From Siphonodentalium dalli (Eukaryota; Mollusca; Scaphopoda; Gadilida; Siphonodentaliidae), in NCBI GenBank assembly GCA_032622095.1, contig CP136064.1, positions 143,857,954 to 143,921,953 on the forward strand: a stretch of 64,000 nt of DNA, read 5' to 3'. This document shows, piece by piece, positions 25,700 to 38,688 of this stretch. The translations under genes and the position numbers were made by a program. Below the pieces are notes generated by a model. That model saw only the letters and a program-made list of their open reading frames with translations, had not been told where the DNA came from and did not search any database. Within the stretch, counting starts at the first letter, position 1. Each line of letters opens with the position of its first letter.

Positions 25700-27355
25700 T
25701 GGAGTTAAACTTCACAACAGTGTGTTGGGGATTTGGACCTTGACTTGGGACCTTTGGTTTTTAACTCAACAAATGCGCATACACCATATACACAAATTTC
25801 TTATGTAACCAGAGTTTTTCTCGGATAAGATGAGTTTGAAGCCTGCTAACATTTCAAAATGTTGTCAGTTTTGTATTCTCTGCAGCGGAACTCGACGCAT
25901 TGGAGCAAAAGTTACAAGAGATAAAATGTGTACGTAACGAGACTATAATACAAATGAAAAAATAAATTCAGGGAGGGGTGGGCGATACAGGGAACTAAGG
26001 GTTGAACCGATATAAATTTATAGAGCGATAATGACCAATGTTGACATATTATGCATCTCAACTCTACTGAACATTGCAACAAGGATATAAAATAGGGGGT
26101 GTCAGAATCTTAGTCATCTCTATATAGTGCCAGAATAGTCATTTATGGACTTTTATAAGATGTTGGGTTGGTTATATGGACTCGGAGAAAAAGGGGTTTG
26201 TTCCGATGAACTGACATAAATTAGTGGAGCTATGTTGCCATGTAATGTATCGCGACTGTACTAAAGCAGCAATGATATAAAATTGGGGGGGGGGGGGGTC
26301 TGAAATTATCTCTATGTCTATTGATGGCACCAGGATTATATAGAAAGGAATAGCAATTGATATACGTATACGGTATACTATAGTAATACCATAGACATAT
26401 AAGTACAAGTATCACGCGATAAAATATTACGTAACGTAACTATACCGATGAAAGAAATAAATAAATTGGACCGGGATTTGAGATTGGGTTGGTTATATGT
26501 GGATAATAGGATATGGAATTCATACCGATGAAACGATACAAATTAGTGGAGCGATAAAGACCAATGTTGACACTTAGTCAGGCTACGCGTGAGAAAATAG
26601 GGGTTGATACGATAGACCAAAATGAATATTTGTCGGGTGATAATGACCAATGTTGATGTATAAAGTAACGCGACTGTACTGTCGCCCAATTATCAGGTGT
26701 AACCGGTCAAATATGGACTCTAGTGCCCAATATGGAACAGCTCAGAAAATATTTGCAGGGCCCTAAAATTTATTTAACATGGCATTTGCCATTAAAATCG
26801 ATTTATGTCGATAAAACTGTCATTTTTCAAAATTTTAAGCTGAGACTTGGTGTTTGTGCGTGGGATAGTTATATATTCCTAAAATGACAGAGTACAGCAC
26901 GTAATTATGTTTTAGATGGAAGAAATGAATTTTTTTCAATGATAAAATTTAACATGGCATTTGCCATTAAAATTGATTTATGTCGATAAAACTGTCTTTT
27001 TAAAAAATTTTAAGCTGAGACTTGGTGTATGTGCGTGGGATACATATATATTCCTGAAATGACAGAGTCCAGCGCGTAATTATGTTTTAGATGGAAGAAA
27101 TTGAAATTGTTTTCGATAATAAATTTGCAGCGTGGACGGGTCAACCCGGTCATCGAGTGCGCTCAATTTGTAAACAAAGTTTTGTCAATAGTCGTTTTGG
27201 TCAAACTAAACCCTGTTCGACCGGGACAGCAGATCCGAATAGTATCTAAGATGTATTTAGATAGAATTATCAAAAGAATTTGACCGATTCGGGTGCAGTT
27301 TAAGAGAATCGAGTGGAGAAATCTTGGTGATAATTCCAGAAAATAACGGTCACTA
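25700..27355. repeat. Degenerate tandem repeats, including a 175-bp duplication
   Basis: Phrases such as gcgataatgaccaatgttga recur near 26022, 26546 and 26637. At 26765-27115 two copies of a 175-bp unit lie in tandem (acatggcatttgccattaaa at 26777 and 26952). Runs of G occur near 26285. No gene is supported. Confidence 0.65.
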
Positions 27356-28457
27356 TGAATACCGGATACAACCGAACATAACCGAACACAACCGAAAACA
27401 AGTCCAAATAAGGGTTAAAAGACGGAAATTTATGAAATAAAGTATATAATGATGTGTGTGGGTATGTAAGCTAGTGATATGTGAAGTTTGGTGCAATTTG
27501 GTCGATTAAAAGTTATGTTAATGAAAGTTTTATGTAATTTTACGCCGTCGGCGCATAAGACAGAGTCCGGCGTTATGGCGGCTAGCTCTATGAATACCGA
27601 ACACAAGTTCAAATAACGCGTATATTAGGGAAATAAATTAAACAAATTTTATAATCATGTGTGTGTATATGTAAGTTAGTGATATGTGAAGTTTGATGCA
27701 ATTTGACCGATTAAAAGTTACGTTATTTGAAGGTTTATGTACAATATTAGCTGTAAACCAGAGTTCGGCAAGATGGCGGCTAACTCTTTGAATACCGAAC
27801 ACAAGTTCAAATAAGGCGTATATAAGGGAAATACATAAAATAAAGTTTGTACTGATGTGTATTTATATGCAAGTTAGTGATATGTGAAGTTTGATGCAAT
27901 TTGGCCTATTGACAGTTTAGTTATTTGTAGGTTTATGTGCAATATTAGCTGTCGGCACGCAAACCAGAGTTCGGCAAGATGGCGGCTAACTCTGTGAATA
28001 CCGAACACACGAATAAAAGGGAAATATATATAATAAAGTTTATAATGATTATGATGTATATGTAAGTTAGTGGTATGTGAAGTCGGCACGAAAGTGAGAG
28101 TTCGGCGAGGATTTCTATGAATATTGAACACAAGTCAAAATAAGGGATGATTAAGGCATCAGCGATAGGTGATAATTAATTTCCCTGCACTGCGCAGTAC
28201 TTAGAGCCTTTGTTGCTGATTAATTACTCTGGCTTAGCGAAAAGATTTCAGGGATGTTTTGACAGTGATATTATAGCCAGGTTTCACAGGTTTCATAGAA
28301 ACCAAAATGGTTGAATAAACAATATATGGGTGATGATTAGTGGGTATGATATTTCATAGTGAGAAAGGCCTCTTCACAATAGATAGTAAGTTGGTTTACG
28401 AGGAGGTCGAAGCTGACATCATGACGAAAAATAAAAAAAATATATATTGAGTCTTTC

Positions 28458-28676
28458 ATGCTGAGATTAAGGTCCGAAGTCTTCGAAGCTCGTGAACAAA
28501 ATAATGTAATTTCCAAACTTTGGACCAATAATAATTGTGAAAGTTTAAACCATATTATCAAATTGGACAATGAGTGGAAAACGTTGCGACTGATCGACTT
28601 AACAGACAATTTGTCAGAAATAGTTGATCAATTACGGGACGTTAGTCGTGCTTTATATGGCTGTGGAAAATTTTAA
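28458..28676 (+). pseudogene. MULE-like transposase C-terminal fragment
   Basis: A 72-codon frame beginning with an ATG contains LWTNNNCESLNHIIKLDNEW and ends RALYGCGKF. The 'NN-ESxNHxxK...W' pattern resembles the C-terminal part of transposase-like proteins (probably MULE superfamily) common in invertebrate genomes. The catalytic DDE part is absent. It sits between the inverted arms of the surrounding foldback element, so it is probably that element's own remnant. Family assignment is by resemblance only. Confidence 0.4.
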
Positions 28677-28935
28677 TTAGCGAATCAGGCAATATCATTA
28701 AAAATAAACAATAGTATATGGGTAAATATGACAGCAGACCAATGTGACCTACGATTAAAACCAGAAAAGTTTATTTTTGCAAGACCGCTGTGGATGTTTC
28801 GACCGCACGATGATGAAACTATATATCGACAGAATGTCATTTTATAGACAAAAGATTGAACATCATTTTATAGACAAAAGATTGAATATTAAGGAGAGGT
28901 GTTAACAATGAAAGCACCAGATAACTAGTAGGCAA

Positions 28936-29012
28936 AAATAGGCAGACCGGATTTCCTCTGCACCATGTCGCAGTCCGCCTAATGATGGTCAATGGTCCTC
29001 CTATTGCATTAG
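28936..29012. repeat. Fragment related to the 16874 element
   Basis: Contains aggcagaccgg, gtccgcctaatgatgg and gcattaggcagacg, the end motif of the EnSpm-like element at 16874-17764, in both orientations. Confidence 0.5.
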
Positions 29013-29699
29013 GCAGACGTGAGAATTTGTATATTTTATATTACTTGAGGAATCACAAATTCCCATTGATCATAACTTGGTGAGTTGGTGGTCACATTTA
29101 GAACAAAACTAGAGAAAGCGTGTTTAAAATCGTGACAAATTAAGAGACAATAACACAAAATATCCTGTGTTGGTGATCGATAGCCAGCCAACTGATTACC
29201 TGTAAGCTAATTTATTAACGGTGAATGCATGCCGAACACAAGAATGCATGGCGTAAAAATATTATAAAAACTGCCAATAACTAAACTTTCAATAGGCCAA
29301 ATTGCATCAAACTTCACTAACTTGCAAATAAATACACATCAGTACAAACTTTATTTTATATATTTCCCTTATATACGCCTTATTTGAACTTGTGTTCGGT
29401 ATTCATAGAGTTAGCCGCCATCTTGCATGCCGAACTCTGGTTTACGTGCCGACAGCTAATATTGTACATAAACCTACCAATAACTAAACTTCTAATTGGT
29501 CAAATTGCATCAAACTTCACATATCACTAACTTACATATGCACACACATCTTTATAAACTTTATTTCATATATTTCCCTCATAAACGCCTTATTTGGACT
29601 TGTGTTCGGTATTCATAGAGTTAGCCGCCATCACGCCGGACTCTGACTCGGCGTGACATTACATAAAACTTTAATTAAAAAAGTTTAAACTTTTGAATC

Positions 29700-30678
29700 A
29701 TGGAAAATGCTATGATTGGCCACGTAGGACCATACCAAGATGGAGATGACTTTGAATCATATGCAGAACGTGTGGAACTGTACTTTACGGCGAATGACAT
29801 TGAAGATGACCGTCAAGTGCCAGCCTTTTTATCAATGATTTGGGGTCCGACATTCATTCTCATTAAAACGTTGATAAGACCCAATAAGCCACAAGATAAG
29901 ACATTGCTGCAACTAATTACTACACTGAAGGCACACTACAAGCCTAAGCCAATTATTATTGCTGAAAGATTTCGGTTCCACAAAAGAATACAGGTCCCCG
30001 GGGAATCGGTTTCCAAATACGTAGCCGATTTACGTGCGTTAGCGAAAGACTGTAAATTCGGAGATACGCTAAATGAACTGTTACGTGATCAACTAGTTGT
30101 CGGGATGCTGAATTCCACAGTCCAGCGCAGACTTCTCGCAGAAGCTGATTTGACGCTTGATCGAGCCTTAACGATTGCAACCGAGTCAGAATTCATCGAA
30201 AGAGATCTACAAATTTTCGAAATACAACCAAGCGAAACAGCAGCATGCGCAACCCTTCGTGAAACGCTACTGCTACATGTGTGGATCGGGTTCCCATCTA
30301 GCGGACAAATGTATACACAAGAAATCCACCTGTACGGGATGTCGAAAAATTGGGCATCTAGTTTCGGTATGTGGGGCTGCAAATAAATATACAGGGGCAC
30401 CGAACCAACCAAAACAACGCCATCGAAATGATACCTACAATAATTTTTCGCGGAAGAAGCAAGTTTACAACATGGATGTCGAGGATGATTTATCGGAATC
30501 ATTCGCAAATTTATTCGCATTAGACACAAAATCTGATATAATGTGGATTGATGCAGAATTGAACGACATACAGATCAAAATGGAGCTTGACACTGGATCA
30601 AATCTGTCCGTCATATCAGATGAAACCTACAATGAACACTTTCAGATATTACGCTGGAGAATTCAACAATTCGGATGA
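29700..30678 (+). pseudogene. gypsy gag and protease part
   Basis: The frame starts with an ATG at 29700 and encodes a gag-type capsid region (FESYAERVELYF; ERFRFHKRIQVPGESVSKYV; LNELLRDQLVVGM). Around 30200-30260 it shifts by one. The second frame has two CCHC zinc knuckles (CYMCGSGSHLADKC and CTGCRKIGHLVSVC), which bind the RNA genome, and then the protease active site LDTGSNLSVIS. A TGA stop at 30676-30678 cuts the protease region; sequence beyond it stays in the same frame. Confidence 0.85.
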
Positions 30679-30696
30679 AAACATACACCGGCGAAC

Positions 30697-33375
30697 GTGA
30701 CTGTGAAATGTAATGATCAGACTAACATTTTGAAGTTATATGTTGTCGAAGGTGGCGGAAGAACGCTATTCGGACGCGAGTGGTTACATGCGATTAAATT
30801 AGACTGGTCGAGACTGTGTGCACTGGACGATACCAATGTCAGCGCATCAGCACAAGTTGAAAACCTGCTCAAACAACATACCCGGGTATTTTCAGATACT
30901 CTCGGTACGATGAAAGGCATCACAGCGAAATTTTCCGTCAAGGAGCACGCGACTCCGAAATTCATGAAAGCGCGACCAATACCATACGCGATGCAAGACC
31001 GCGTAATTGCCGAACTGTTGCGAATGGAAAATCTTGGTGTTATTCAGAAGGTCAAACATAGCGATTGGGCTACACCGATTGTTCCAGTCGTGAAAGCGGA
31101 TTCGTCAATCAGAATCTGTGGCGATTTTCGCGCTACAGTGAATCCGGTTTTAAACGTAGACCAGTATCCTCTACACTGAGTTGAAGATATGTTCGCAAAT
31201 TGACCTTGCCCATGCGTATCAACAGATGTTAGTTCATGAAAACTCTCGGAAATACTTAACGATAAACACTCCTCTGGGTTTATATCAATATACCAGAGTA
31301 GCCTATGGTATTTCGAGCGCACCAAGATTGTTCGAAGCGGCGATGGACCAAATCTTATGTGGAATTCCGAAGGTATTGTGTCATATCGATGACATTCTGA
31401 TAACAGGATCGAATGATGTTGAACATTTGCAAAATTTGAAAGCGGTGTTACAGAAACTGGATAAATACGACATTCGCGTGAAGAGCAAGAAATGCAATTT
31501 CTTTGCCGACTCCGTAAACTACCTTGGTCATGTTCTAGACAAGGACGGTTTACACAAATCTCCAGATAAAGTCGAAGCAATTCTTAGCTCGCCAGAACCA
31601 AAGAATGTATCCGAACTGAGATCCTATTTAGGATTACTAAACTACTACGCTAAGTTTGTATCGAACATTTCATCTCAGATTCACCCGTTGAATGAACAGA
31701 GCAAAACGCGTTGGAGATGGACAAACTCGTGTCGACGCGCATTCAACCGTTCCAAGGAACTGATGGCAAGTCCGGTAGTGCTAACTCATTACGACCCGGA
31801 CCTCGAATTACGTCTAGCGTGTGACGCGAGTCCCTACGGACTAGGATGTGTGCTGTCTCATAAGATGCCTGATGGTAGCGAACACCCGATTGTATTTGCG
31901 TCGTGTACCCTGACGACTACCGAACAAAATTATGCCCAAATAGACCGCGAAGCGTTGGGTATAATATTTGGGGTAAAGCGTTTCCACCAGTACATCTACG
32001 GCAGGAAATTCATGTTGATTACAGACAATCGACCGCTAACCGCATTATTCGGTACAAAGAAGCCGATTTCCGTTCTTGCTGCTGCGAGGATGCAGAGATG
32101 GTCGTTGATTCTTGCTGCTTACGACTACACAATCGAATTCCGTACATCCGCAAAAAATGCTAATGCCGATGGATTATCGAGATTTACGTTACAAGCCGAA
32201 AATGATGCTCCACGAAGTGAAAAGGACGATGCACAACTAGATGTCGCTGATTTATTCAATGCGTCACAGTTTGATCCGTTACCTGTCACCAGTGTCGAGG
32301 TGAAAAATGCGACAAGAAATGATCCGGTTCTGTCAGCAGTGTTTCGCGCAATATCGTCTGGATGGTCGAATGACGACGATATTGAAAGTTCGTTGAAGCC
32401 ATTCTACAACCGCAGATATGAGCTTACAATTCATCAAGGATGTATTCTGTGGGGAATGCGCGTAATCGTTCCGAAGAAGTTGCAGTCTTCGATATTAGAG
32501 GAGCTGCATTCCGGGCATCAAGGCGTGGTGAAAATGAAATCGGTAGCGCGCAGTTTCGTGTGGTGGCCAGGGATTGACCAAGACATCGAGCATTTAGCTC
32601 GATCATACAGTGTGTGTCAAAAGTGGAAGCGTATGCCTATGGTGGCTCTGTATCACCCGTGGGCGTATCCTGCTTCAGCATGGGAGAGAATTCACATCGA
32701 TTTCGCGGGTTCGTTTCTTGACAAGATGTTCCTAATCGTTGTCGACGCCTATTCAAAGTGGTGCGAAATTGTGCCGATGTCATCCACTACGTCCAGTGCA
32801 ACCATAAATGAGTTGCGCACTATGTTTGCACGATATGGTGTTGTTCGACAAGTCGTGTATGACAACGCACAGCTGTTCATGTCGAAGGAATTTCAAACAT
32901 TTCTACAGATGAATGGAGTAAAGCATATCCGTTCGGCTCCGTATCATCCGGCTACGAATGGACTGGCCGAAAGATGTGTTCAATCGTTCAAAGGGGCGAT
33001 GAAATCCTCTTTGGGGGAGAAGGGTACAGTTCAAACGAAAATCGATAACTTTCTACTACATTATCGATCGACGACGCATTGCACCACCCGTGAGACCCCA
33101 GCCAAATTGTTCTTTGGTCGTGAAATGAGAACATTGATGGTACAACATGTCGAAGGCATATCGATCAAGTGAGGATCAGAGAAGTGGACAATGCTACTCC
33201 GCTTACCCATGTAGTTGACTCTGAAATTATCTTGCCAGACACCGGGCCTACTCTAGACTTTGAGACTGTTACTCCCATTGCGGACGATCAAGTAAACGCG
33301 ACAAACGACACCGAGCCTGGTCAAGTACGTCGTTCAGGTAGAACACGGAAACCTGTTCAGAAGTTAGACTTGTAG
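30697..33375 (+). pseudogene. gypsy pol: reverse transcriptase, RNase H, integrase
   Basis: Reverse transcriptase begins in one frame (ARPIPYAM, GVIQKVKHSDWATPIV, RICGDFRATVNP), stops at 31177-31179, and resumes from 31181 in another (QIDLAHAYQQM, RVAYGISSAP, active site CHIDDILI with His where Tyr or Phe is usual). RNase H follows (LACDASPYGLG, DREALGII, ITDNRPL). The integrase zinc finger has LHSGHQG but one cysteine is replaced (ARSYSVCQ). Its catalytic triad is visible in HIDFAG, VVYDNAQLF and NGLAERCVQ. The frame ends at 33172 and the C-terminal tail (RRSGRTRKP) lies in a third frame to 33375, so the GPY/F region is probably deleted. Confidence 0.88.
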
Positions 33376-33435
33376 GACTTGTGTGATTTACCCCAAAAAT
33401 GTTAAAGTGACATTGTTTTGTTTAGGATGGGAAAG

Positions 33436-33563
33436 TGTGGTGTATGTCGGTCCGTTTCAGGAATGACTTTTAGATTCCGCTTTTAACGTGGTGTTCTGTT
33501 TTGTACTTCTGATTGAATAAAAATCGATATTTGGAACCACGTGTATTGATTATGTGTGTTGCA
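33436..33563 (+). repeat. Putative gypsy 3' LTR
   Basis: A purine-rich tract (aggatgggaaag) lies just before TGTGGTGTATGTCGG, and the block ends TGTGTGTTGCA, giving TG...CA ends over 128 bp. An AATAAA-type signal sits near 33516. With no second LTR copy to compare, the boundaries are an inference. Confidence 0.35.
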
Positions 33564-33589
33564 TGAAATGGCAGCCCGATTCAATTAAA

Positions 33590-35600
33590 CAAACATCAAA
33601 TTGCCGCTGCTATCCCATCAGCGAAAAAAGTTGTTTTAATCTTTAATGGTCATGACGTCGAAAAGATGTTAGCTGTTCTGCGTTTTCTAATACCGTCCCA
33701 TCCTATCTAATACCGTCCCATCCCGTTCTGCAATTTCCAAATTTCGCATCCGTCCCATCGACGAAAAAAGTTGTTTTCATCTTGATTATGGTCAATAAAT
33801 TGGGATCACCAATAAAATGCTGCACTGATGACCATATAGAGCTATTTTGGTGCTGCTACATGCTGTATTATTGATAAACAGCCAGTTTATGGGTCTATCG
33901 TAGCTGTTCTGCATTTTCTAATACCGTCCCATCCTATCTAATACCGTCCCATCCCGTTCTGCAATTTCCAAAGGTTCCGTCCCATCGACAAAAAAAGTTG
34001 TTTTGACCTTGATTATGGTCATTAAAATGCTACAGTGTTGTCGAAAAGATGATAATCTAACATTTTATGCAAAAATATCGCCGCGGGACGGGAAAATGTG
34101 AATGCATGGGGTGATTTAGTGTTTGTTTACATTTTCGTTCTGCAATTTCCTATGGTTGTTCTGCGCTTTACAGCTTCCGTCCCATCAGCGAAAAAATATG
34201 TTTTAATCTTTATTATGGTCAATAAAATGGGATCACCAATACAATGCTGCATTGATGACCGTATAGAGCCATTTTGGTGCTGCTACATGCTGTATTATTG
34301 ATAAACAGCCAGTTTAGGGGTCTATCTTAGCTGTTCTGCGTTTTCTAATACCGTCCCATCCTATCTAATACCGTCCCATCCCGTTCTGCAATTTCCAAAG
34401 GTTCCGTCCCATCGACATAAAAAGTTGTTTTAATCTTGATTATGGTCATTAAAATGCTACAATGATGTCGAGAAGATGTTAATCTAACATTTTATGTAAA
34501 AATATCGCCGCGGGACGGGGAAATGTGAATGCATGGGCCCATGGGGTGATTTGGTGTTTGTTTAAATTTTCGTTCTGCAATTTCGCTTCCGTCCCATCGA
34601 CGAAAAAAGTTGTTTTCATCTTGATTATGGTCAATAAAATGGGATCACCAATAACATGCTGCACTGCTGACCGTATAGAGCCATTTTGGTGCTGCTACAT
34701 GCTGTATTATTGATAAACAGCAAGTTGAGGGGTCTATCTTAGCTGTTCTGCGGTTTCTAATACCGTCCCATCCTATCTAATACCGTCCCATCCCTTTCTG
34801 CAATTTCCAAAGGTTCCGTCCCATCGACATAAAAAGTTGTTTTAATCTTGATTATGGTCATTAAAATGCTACAATGATGTCGAGAAGATGTTAATCTAAC
34901 ATTTTATGTAAAAATATCACCGTGGGACGGGGAAATGTGAATGCATGGGGTGATTTGGTGTTTGTTTACATTTTCGTTCTGCAATTTCCTACGGTTGTTC
35001 TGTCCTTTACCGCTTCCGTCCCATCAGCGAAAAAAAACATGTTTTAATCTTGATTATGGTCATTAAAATTCTACAATGATGTCGAGAAGATGTTAATCTA
35101 ACATTTTATTTAAAAATATCGCCGCGGGATGGGGAAATGTGAATGCATGGGATGATTTGGTGTTTGTTTACATTTTCGTTCTGCAATTTCGCTTCCGTCC
35201 CATCGACGAAAAAAGTTGTTTTCATCTTGATTATGGTCAATAAAATGCTACAGTGATGTCGAAAAGATGTTAATCTAACATTTTATGCAAAAATATCACC
35301 GTGGGACAGGAAAATATGAATGTATGGGGTAATTTGGTGTTTACATTTTCGTTTTGCGTATGACCGTAATCGCCTATTTCCGACGTGTCTATTTTTAGCC
35401 GATAATATGAGCTTTGTGTTGGCGAATGAGACTATTAAATTGTTGCTCCCTATTCTCCATGTTAATACCGACTATATATAACCATTTTGATGCCGCTACA
35501 CGCTGTATTATTGATAAACAGCCGGTTTTCTAATACCGTCCCAATACCGTCCAAACACCGTCCCATACCGTCCCGTCCCATCGTCCCATTCTGCGTTTTA
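33590..35600 (+). repeat. Degenerate tandem repeat, about 420 bp
   Basis: The marker gtattattgataaacagc occurs near 33864, 34285, 34705 and 35506, so the period is about 420 bp with a partly deleted stretch near the end. Inside each unit the phrase ataccgtcccatc is repeated two or three times and aaaagttgttttaatcttga once or twice. Short frames here (34098-34301, 34479-34713) are repeat artefacts. Confidence 0.8.
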
Positions 35601-35614
35601 GTCACTCCCAAAAA

Positions 35615-35845
35615 TCTCCATTCCGCCGAACGAAAATCTTCGAAAATCTTAACAGAAAAACTAGCATTAGGTTCACATTTTCATGTTTGGGTGACGGATT
35701 ATTGCAGAAAATGTTAGTCTAATATATACTAAATAGTAAAATAGAAGTTTGAACTTGTTTTCTGCTGGTAAAAGTAGTGTTTTTATCCACGGGACGATGA
35801 CACATCCATTCTTGAAAAATCTGCATTCCGCCGAACGAAAATCAT
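35615..35845 (-). repeat. Interspersed repeat of about 206 bp, copy A
   Basis: The segment 35637-35842 is an almost identical reverse complement of 41490-41702. The phrase attccgccgaacgaaaatc occurs at both its borders (about 35619 and 35824). Length and short border repeats suggest a small mobile element, but no terminal inverted repeats or target duplication are clear. Confidence 0.65.
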
Positions 35846-36640
35846 ATTTATTCAACGAATAATATACATGGAACAACAAGATATGATGGAACAACAAGAT
35901 ATAACAATAATAACAGTACATAACGCATAATTTTTGTATTCTAATGGAATGGCCAACGATGTCGAGAAAATCCACCATGTTAGTGTAAACATATTTTTAT
36001 TTCCAAATCCAAACATAATACACATAATACACAAATGAAATAAATATACAACATATAAGAGATAATGTATGAAAATGAGGATCAGACAACAAGCCCGAGG
36101 GCTTATATGAAGTCTTCTCCTCTTTGGCGACATGCCCCTTCCCCAATAAGTGAGGGAGGGGTATCGATCAGACGGGAAAGGATAGAAATAATGTGTTTTA
36201 AAGGAGAAGTAACTAAGTTTGAGTTGGGGCTGGAAAGAGCGGGAAGATATTGTTAGGGATAGCAGGAGGCAGAGAGAGAGAGAGATAGAGAGAGAGAGAA
36301 TGAGAGAGAGTGAGAAAGTAGAGGGGACAGAGTTTTCAATAATTTAGCTGCTGCGTGGTGAAAATTATGCTCGTAGTAATATGCATGCGTCAGGCTCCAT
36401 GGGAGGTGGTCAATCGCAATGGCCAATTCCTATTTCAATGGGGTTCACTGTGAATATCGCTGCATTCTTCATGTAGAATCATTTCACGTATATACAGGAT
36501 AGTGACAAGTAAGTAACTTACAAAATAATCGTTATCGGAAGACATTTAGTACTACATATATAATGGGCAACATCGTGCTGCCGCATAACGCGGCCGGAAT
36601 CCAAAGCAATTTGTTACCCATTCAGATCATGGAAATCTTT
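35846..36640. other. Gene-free stretch with a GA microsatellite
   Basis: No gene supported. A purine-rich (GA)n microsatellite lies at about 36267-36320. The remaining frames have no recognisable domain. Confidence 0.6.
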
Positions 36641-36649
36641 TTGTTTTCA

Positions 36650-36976
36650 TAATAAATGTCTGTACTGCATTAAATATTTGTTTGTTTTCGCGAAGACTAA
36701 GCTCCCTTGATCCCTGCGATGATGATAAAAATAGGCAGGTGGACGTATATTGTCACTGTTCAGTTCCTTTTTGAAGTCTTCGATTGTACTGCTGCTCTTT
36801 GTAGTTTCTGATAGTTTGTTCCATTCGGCAATTGCAGATGGCAAGAAAGAATCCATATAATAGTCATAATTAATATTCGAGGGTAGTCTTATATGTTCAA
36901 ATCTGAAGTTATATCTGGAATTATTTGCCTGAATTGGTCGTACATAATTTCTTAAAATTGATGGAGCAGTTCCGAG
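36650..36976 (-). pseudogene. LINE reverse transcriptase C-terminal fragment
   Basis: On the minus strand a continuous frame runs from the hAT insertion point to a stop at 36647. It contains LRNYVRPIQANNSRYNFRF and then DSFLPSAIAEWNKLSETTK, the C-terminal region typical of LINE reverse transcriptases. The upstream (5') part was separated by the hAT element inserted at 36969-36976; beyond the hAT nothing LINE-like is evident for long, so the copy was probably already 5'-truncated. Confidence 0.65.
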
Positions 36977-38688
36977 CAGGGATGGGGTAATTGTAATTTG
37001 TAATTGTAATTGATTGTAATTAATTACATTTTTTCAAGTAATTGCATGTAATTGGTAATTGATTGTAATTAATTACATTTTTTCAAGTAATTGCATGTAA
37101 TTGGTAATTGAGTTTATTTTCAATTACATGTAATTGCAATTGTAATTGGTTAGGATGTAATTGTAATTGTAATTAGGGTTTAATTTCAATTACTTCAAAA
37201 TCACAGGTTCTGGTTGCTTCTCAAAGTTCTCTTTCATGATTCATCCAATGGTTTCTTCAAATGATTTTTTTTTTCAAACTTTCAAAGTGTAAGACTGGTG
37301 ACTGGCTATCACTATGTTGTCACAACACTGAGTTTGTATCCACTGTGTCTCAATGGTGAATTCTGTTGACACCTCCTGTTTGTTTGCTTAAGCATTGGTT
37401 AACCTTTGAGGTAGAAGGCTTGTTTTGATAAATACAATGAGAAACCAACTTCAAAAAATAGACAATAGATCACTATAATATATCACTCTTATGATAATGT
37501 TTCATTATCTCCATCTGATATGGTATATATGCTATGGTAGAAATTCATACCAACCATTGCTAATGCTATCAACATGTCTACAAAAAATATGGCAGCATTT
37601 TAATTTGCAGAATGACACATCGTGTCCTATGAAAGCGAAGTGCAAACTTTGCCCAACTACAATATCCAGTTCCAAAAAAGTTACCTCCAATTTTGTGACA
37701 CATCTGAAGGTAAGTTTCCATTTCTATGTATTAGTTTTGTTTAATTCCAATGACATATAACTTCAGTCATATGGTGGTATTGGTAATTTAATTTATTTTT
37801 GTAATTCTTTTTCACCATTTGTACCACATTTGATTTGATTTGATTTGGTATATGCATTGTATCTTGTCCCTTCTAATTTGCAACTGAATGACAAAGTGGA
37901 GACAAATATCTGCCTCAGTAATCCCCCAATTAGCACTGTCTAGTGGAGGCATTGTGTTACCAATAAGCTGGTGGCCACAAAGGCTAATTAAGATTATGAC
38001 TCTAATTAACAATCAGAGTGTTGATTATCTCATTGTCCTTTACAATTGGCCTGGCTATGTGTCTGACTTACTGAGATAGTCTTATTCCCTTAATAATTAA
38101 AAGATAGATACATGTGTGTTACTAAATACTCTATTATTTTCATTTTATAGCGAAGCATCAAGATGTCTATGAATCAACAGTCACACAAGCACCATCAGCA
38201 AGTTATCAACAACCTACTAGGATCAATCAATATGCAAAAACATCGGTCAAGAATGCCAAAGCATTGAAGATAGTTAGCAAAGTTCATAAATGTCTGATAT
38301 CATTCCAATTTTTAGAATATCAAACCCGACTGCCAATGCAACACGCTGGAATTGCCAGCTATAAATCATGATTCGCTCAGTTCTACGAACACCTATACAG
38401 GACTCAGTACATTGGCTGCTCTGTACCAAGTGTGCTTCTCCATGTATTTCATCTTGCTTGTATTAAATTTATGTTTTGTTATCAAATAAAGTTTATATAA
38501 ATAAAAAGTGTTCCTACATCAATTATGTGCTGAAATGTAATTGTAATTGTAATTGAATTACATTTCAAAGTAATTGTAATTGTAATTAATTACATTGTGA
38601 AATAGATGTAATGGGAATTGTAATTGAAAAATGTTGAAGTAATTGTAATTGTAATTAATTACATTCACAAGTAATTGCCCCAAGCCTG
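36977..38688 (+). mobile_element. hAT DNA transposon, internally deleted
   Basis: The ends CAGGGATGGGGTAATTG and CAATTGCCCCAAGCCTG-like inverted (gtaattgccccaagcctg) fit the hAT terminal consensus. The element is flanked by a perfect 8-bp duplication GTTCCGAG (36969-36976 and 38689-38696), the diagnostic hAT target size. Both ends carry long subterminal arrays of the word TAATTG (about 36985-37200 and 38527-38680). The 1,712-bp interior encodes only a BED zinc finger; the catalytic domain is missing, so it is non-autonomous. Confidence 0.9.
37566..38370 (+). pseudogene. hAT transposase BED zinc finger, split by an intron
   Basis: The first part (KIWQHFNLQNDT, KAKCKLCPTTIS, SNFVTHLK) carries the aromatic, Cys-x2-Cys and first His of a BED finger, the DNA-binding domain at the start of many hAT transposases. 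It stops at a donor-like aag/gtaagt (37709/37710). After an acceptor-like ttttatag (38150), the expected last part of the finger (KHQDVYES) follows, but one base out of phase with the donor, so the gene is decayed or the splice site differs. The rest of the transposase is absent. Confidence 0.6.

Larger units (their letters stand above)
27356..29680. mobile_element. Foldback element with tandem-repeat arms
   Basis: The left arm holds diverged copies of a unit of about 200 bp, marked by gaataccgaacacaagt at about 27357, 27593, 27790, 27997 and 28119. The right arm holds the same unit inverted at about 29240-29440 and 29450-29640 (acttgtgttcggtattcat). The centre, 28140-29230, contains a transposase-like fragment. 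Long arms built of tandem units are typical of foldback-type and some MULE elements. The right arm stops at about 29680, where the gag-like frame of the gypsy element begins. Confidence 0.6.
29700..33563 (+). mobile_element. Degenerate Ty3/gypsy LTR retrotransposon without a 5' LTR
   Basis: Domain order gag, zinc knuckles, aspartic protease, reverse transcriptase, RNase H, integrase identifies a Ty3/gypsy element. It has a frameshift in gag (about 30200-30260), a TGA stop at 30676-30678, a stop plus small deletion and frameshift at about 31177-31200, and a break at about 33170. A likely 3' LTR is at 33436-33563. No matching 5' LTR is found; foldback-element sequence lies directly upstream. 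Confidence 0.9.
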
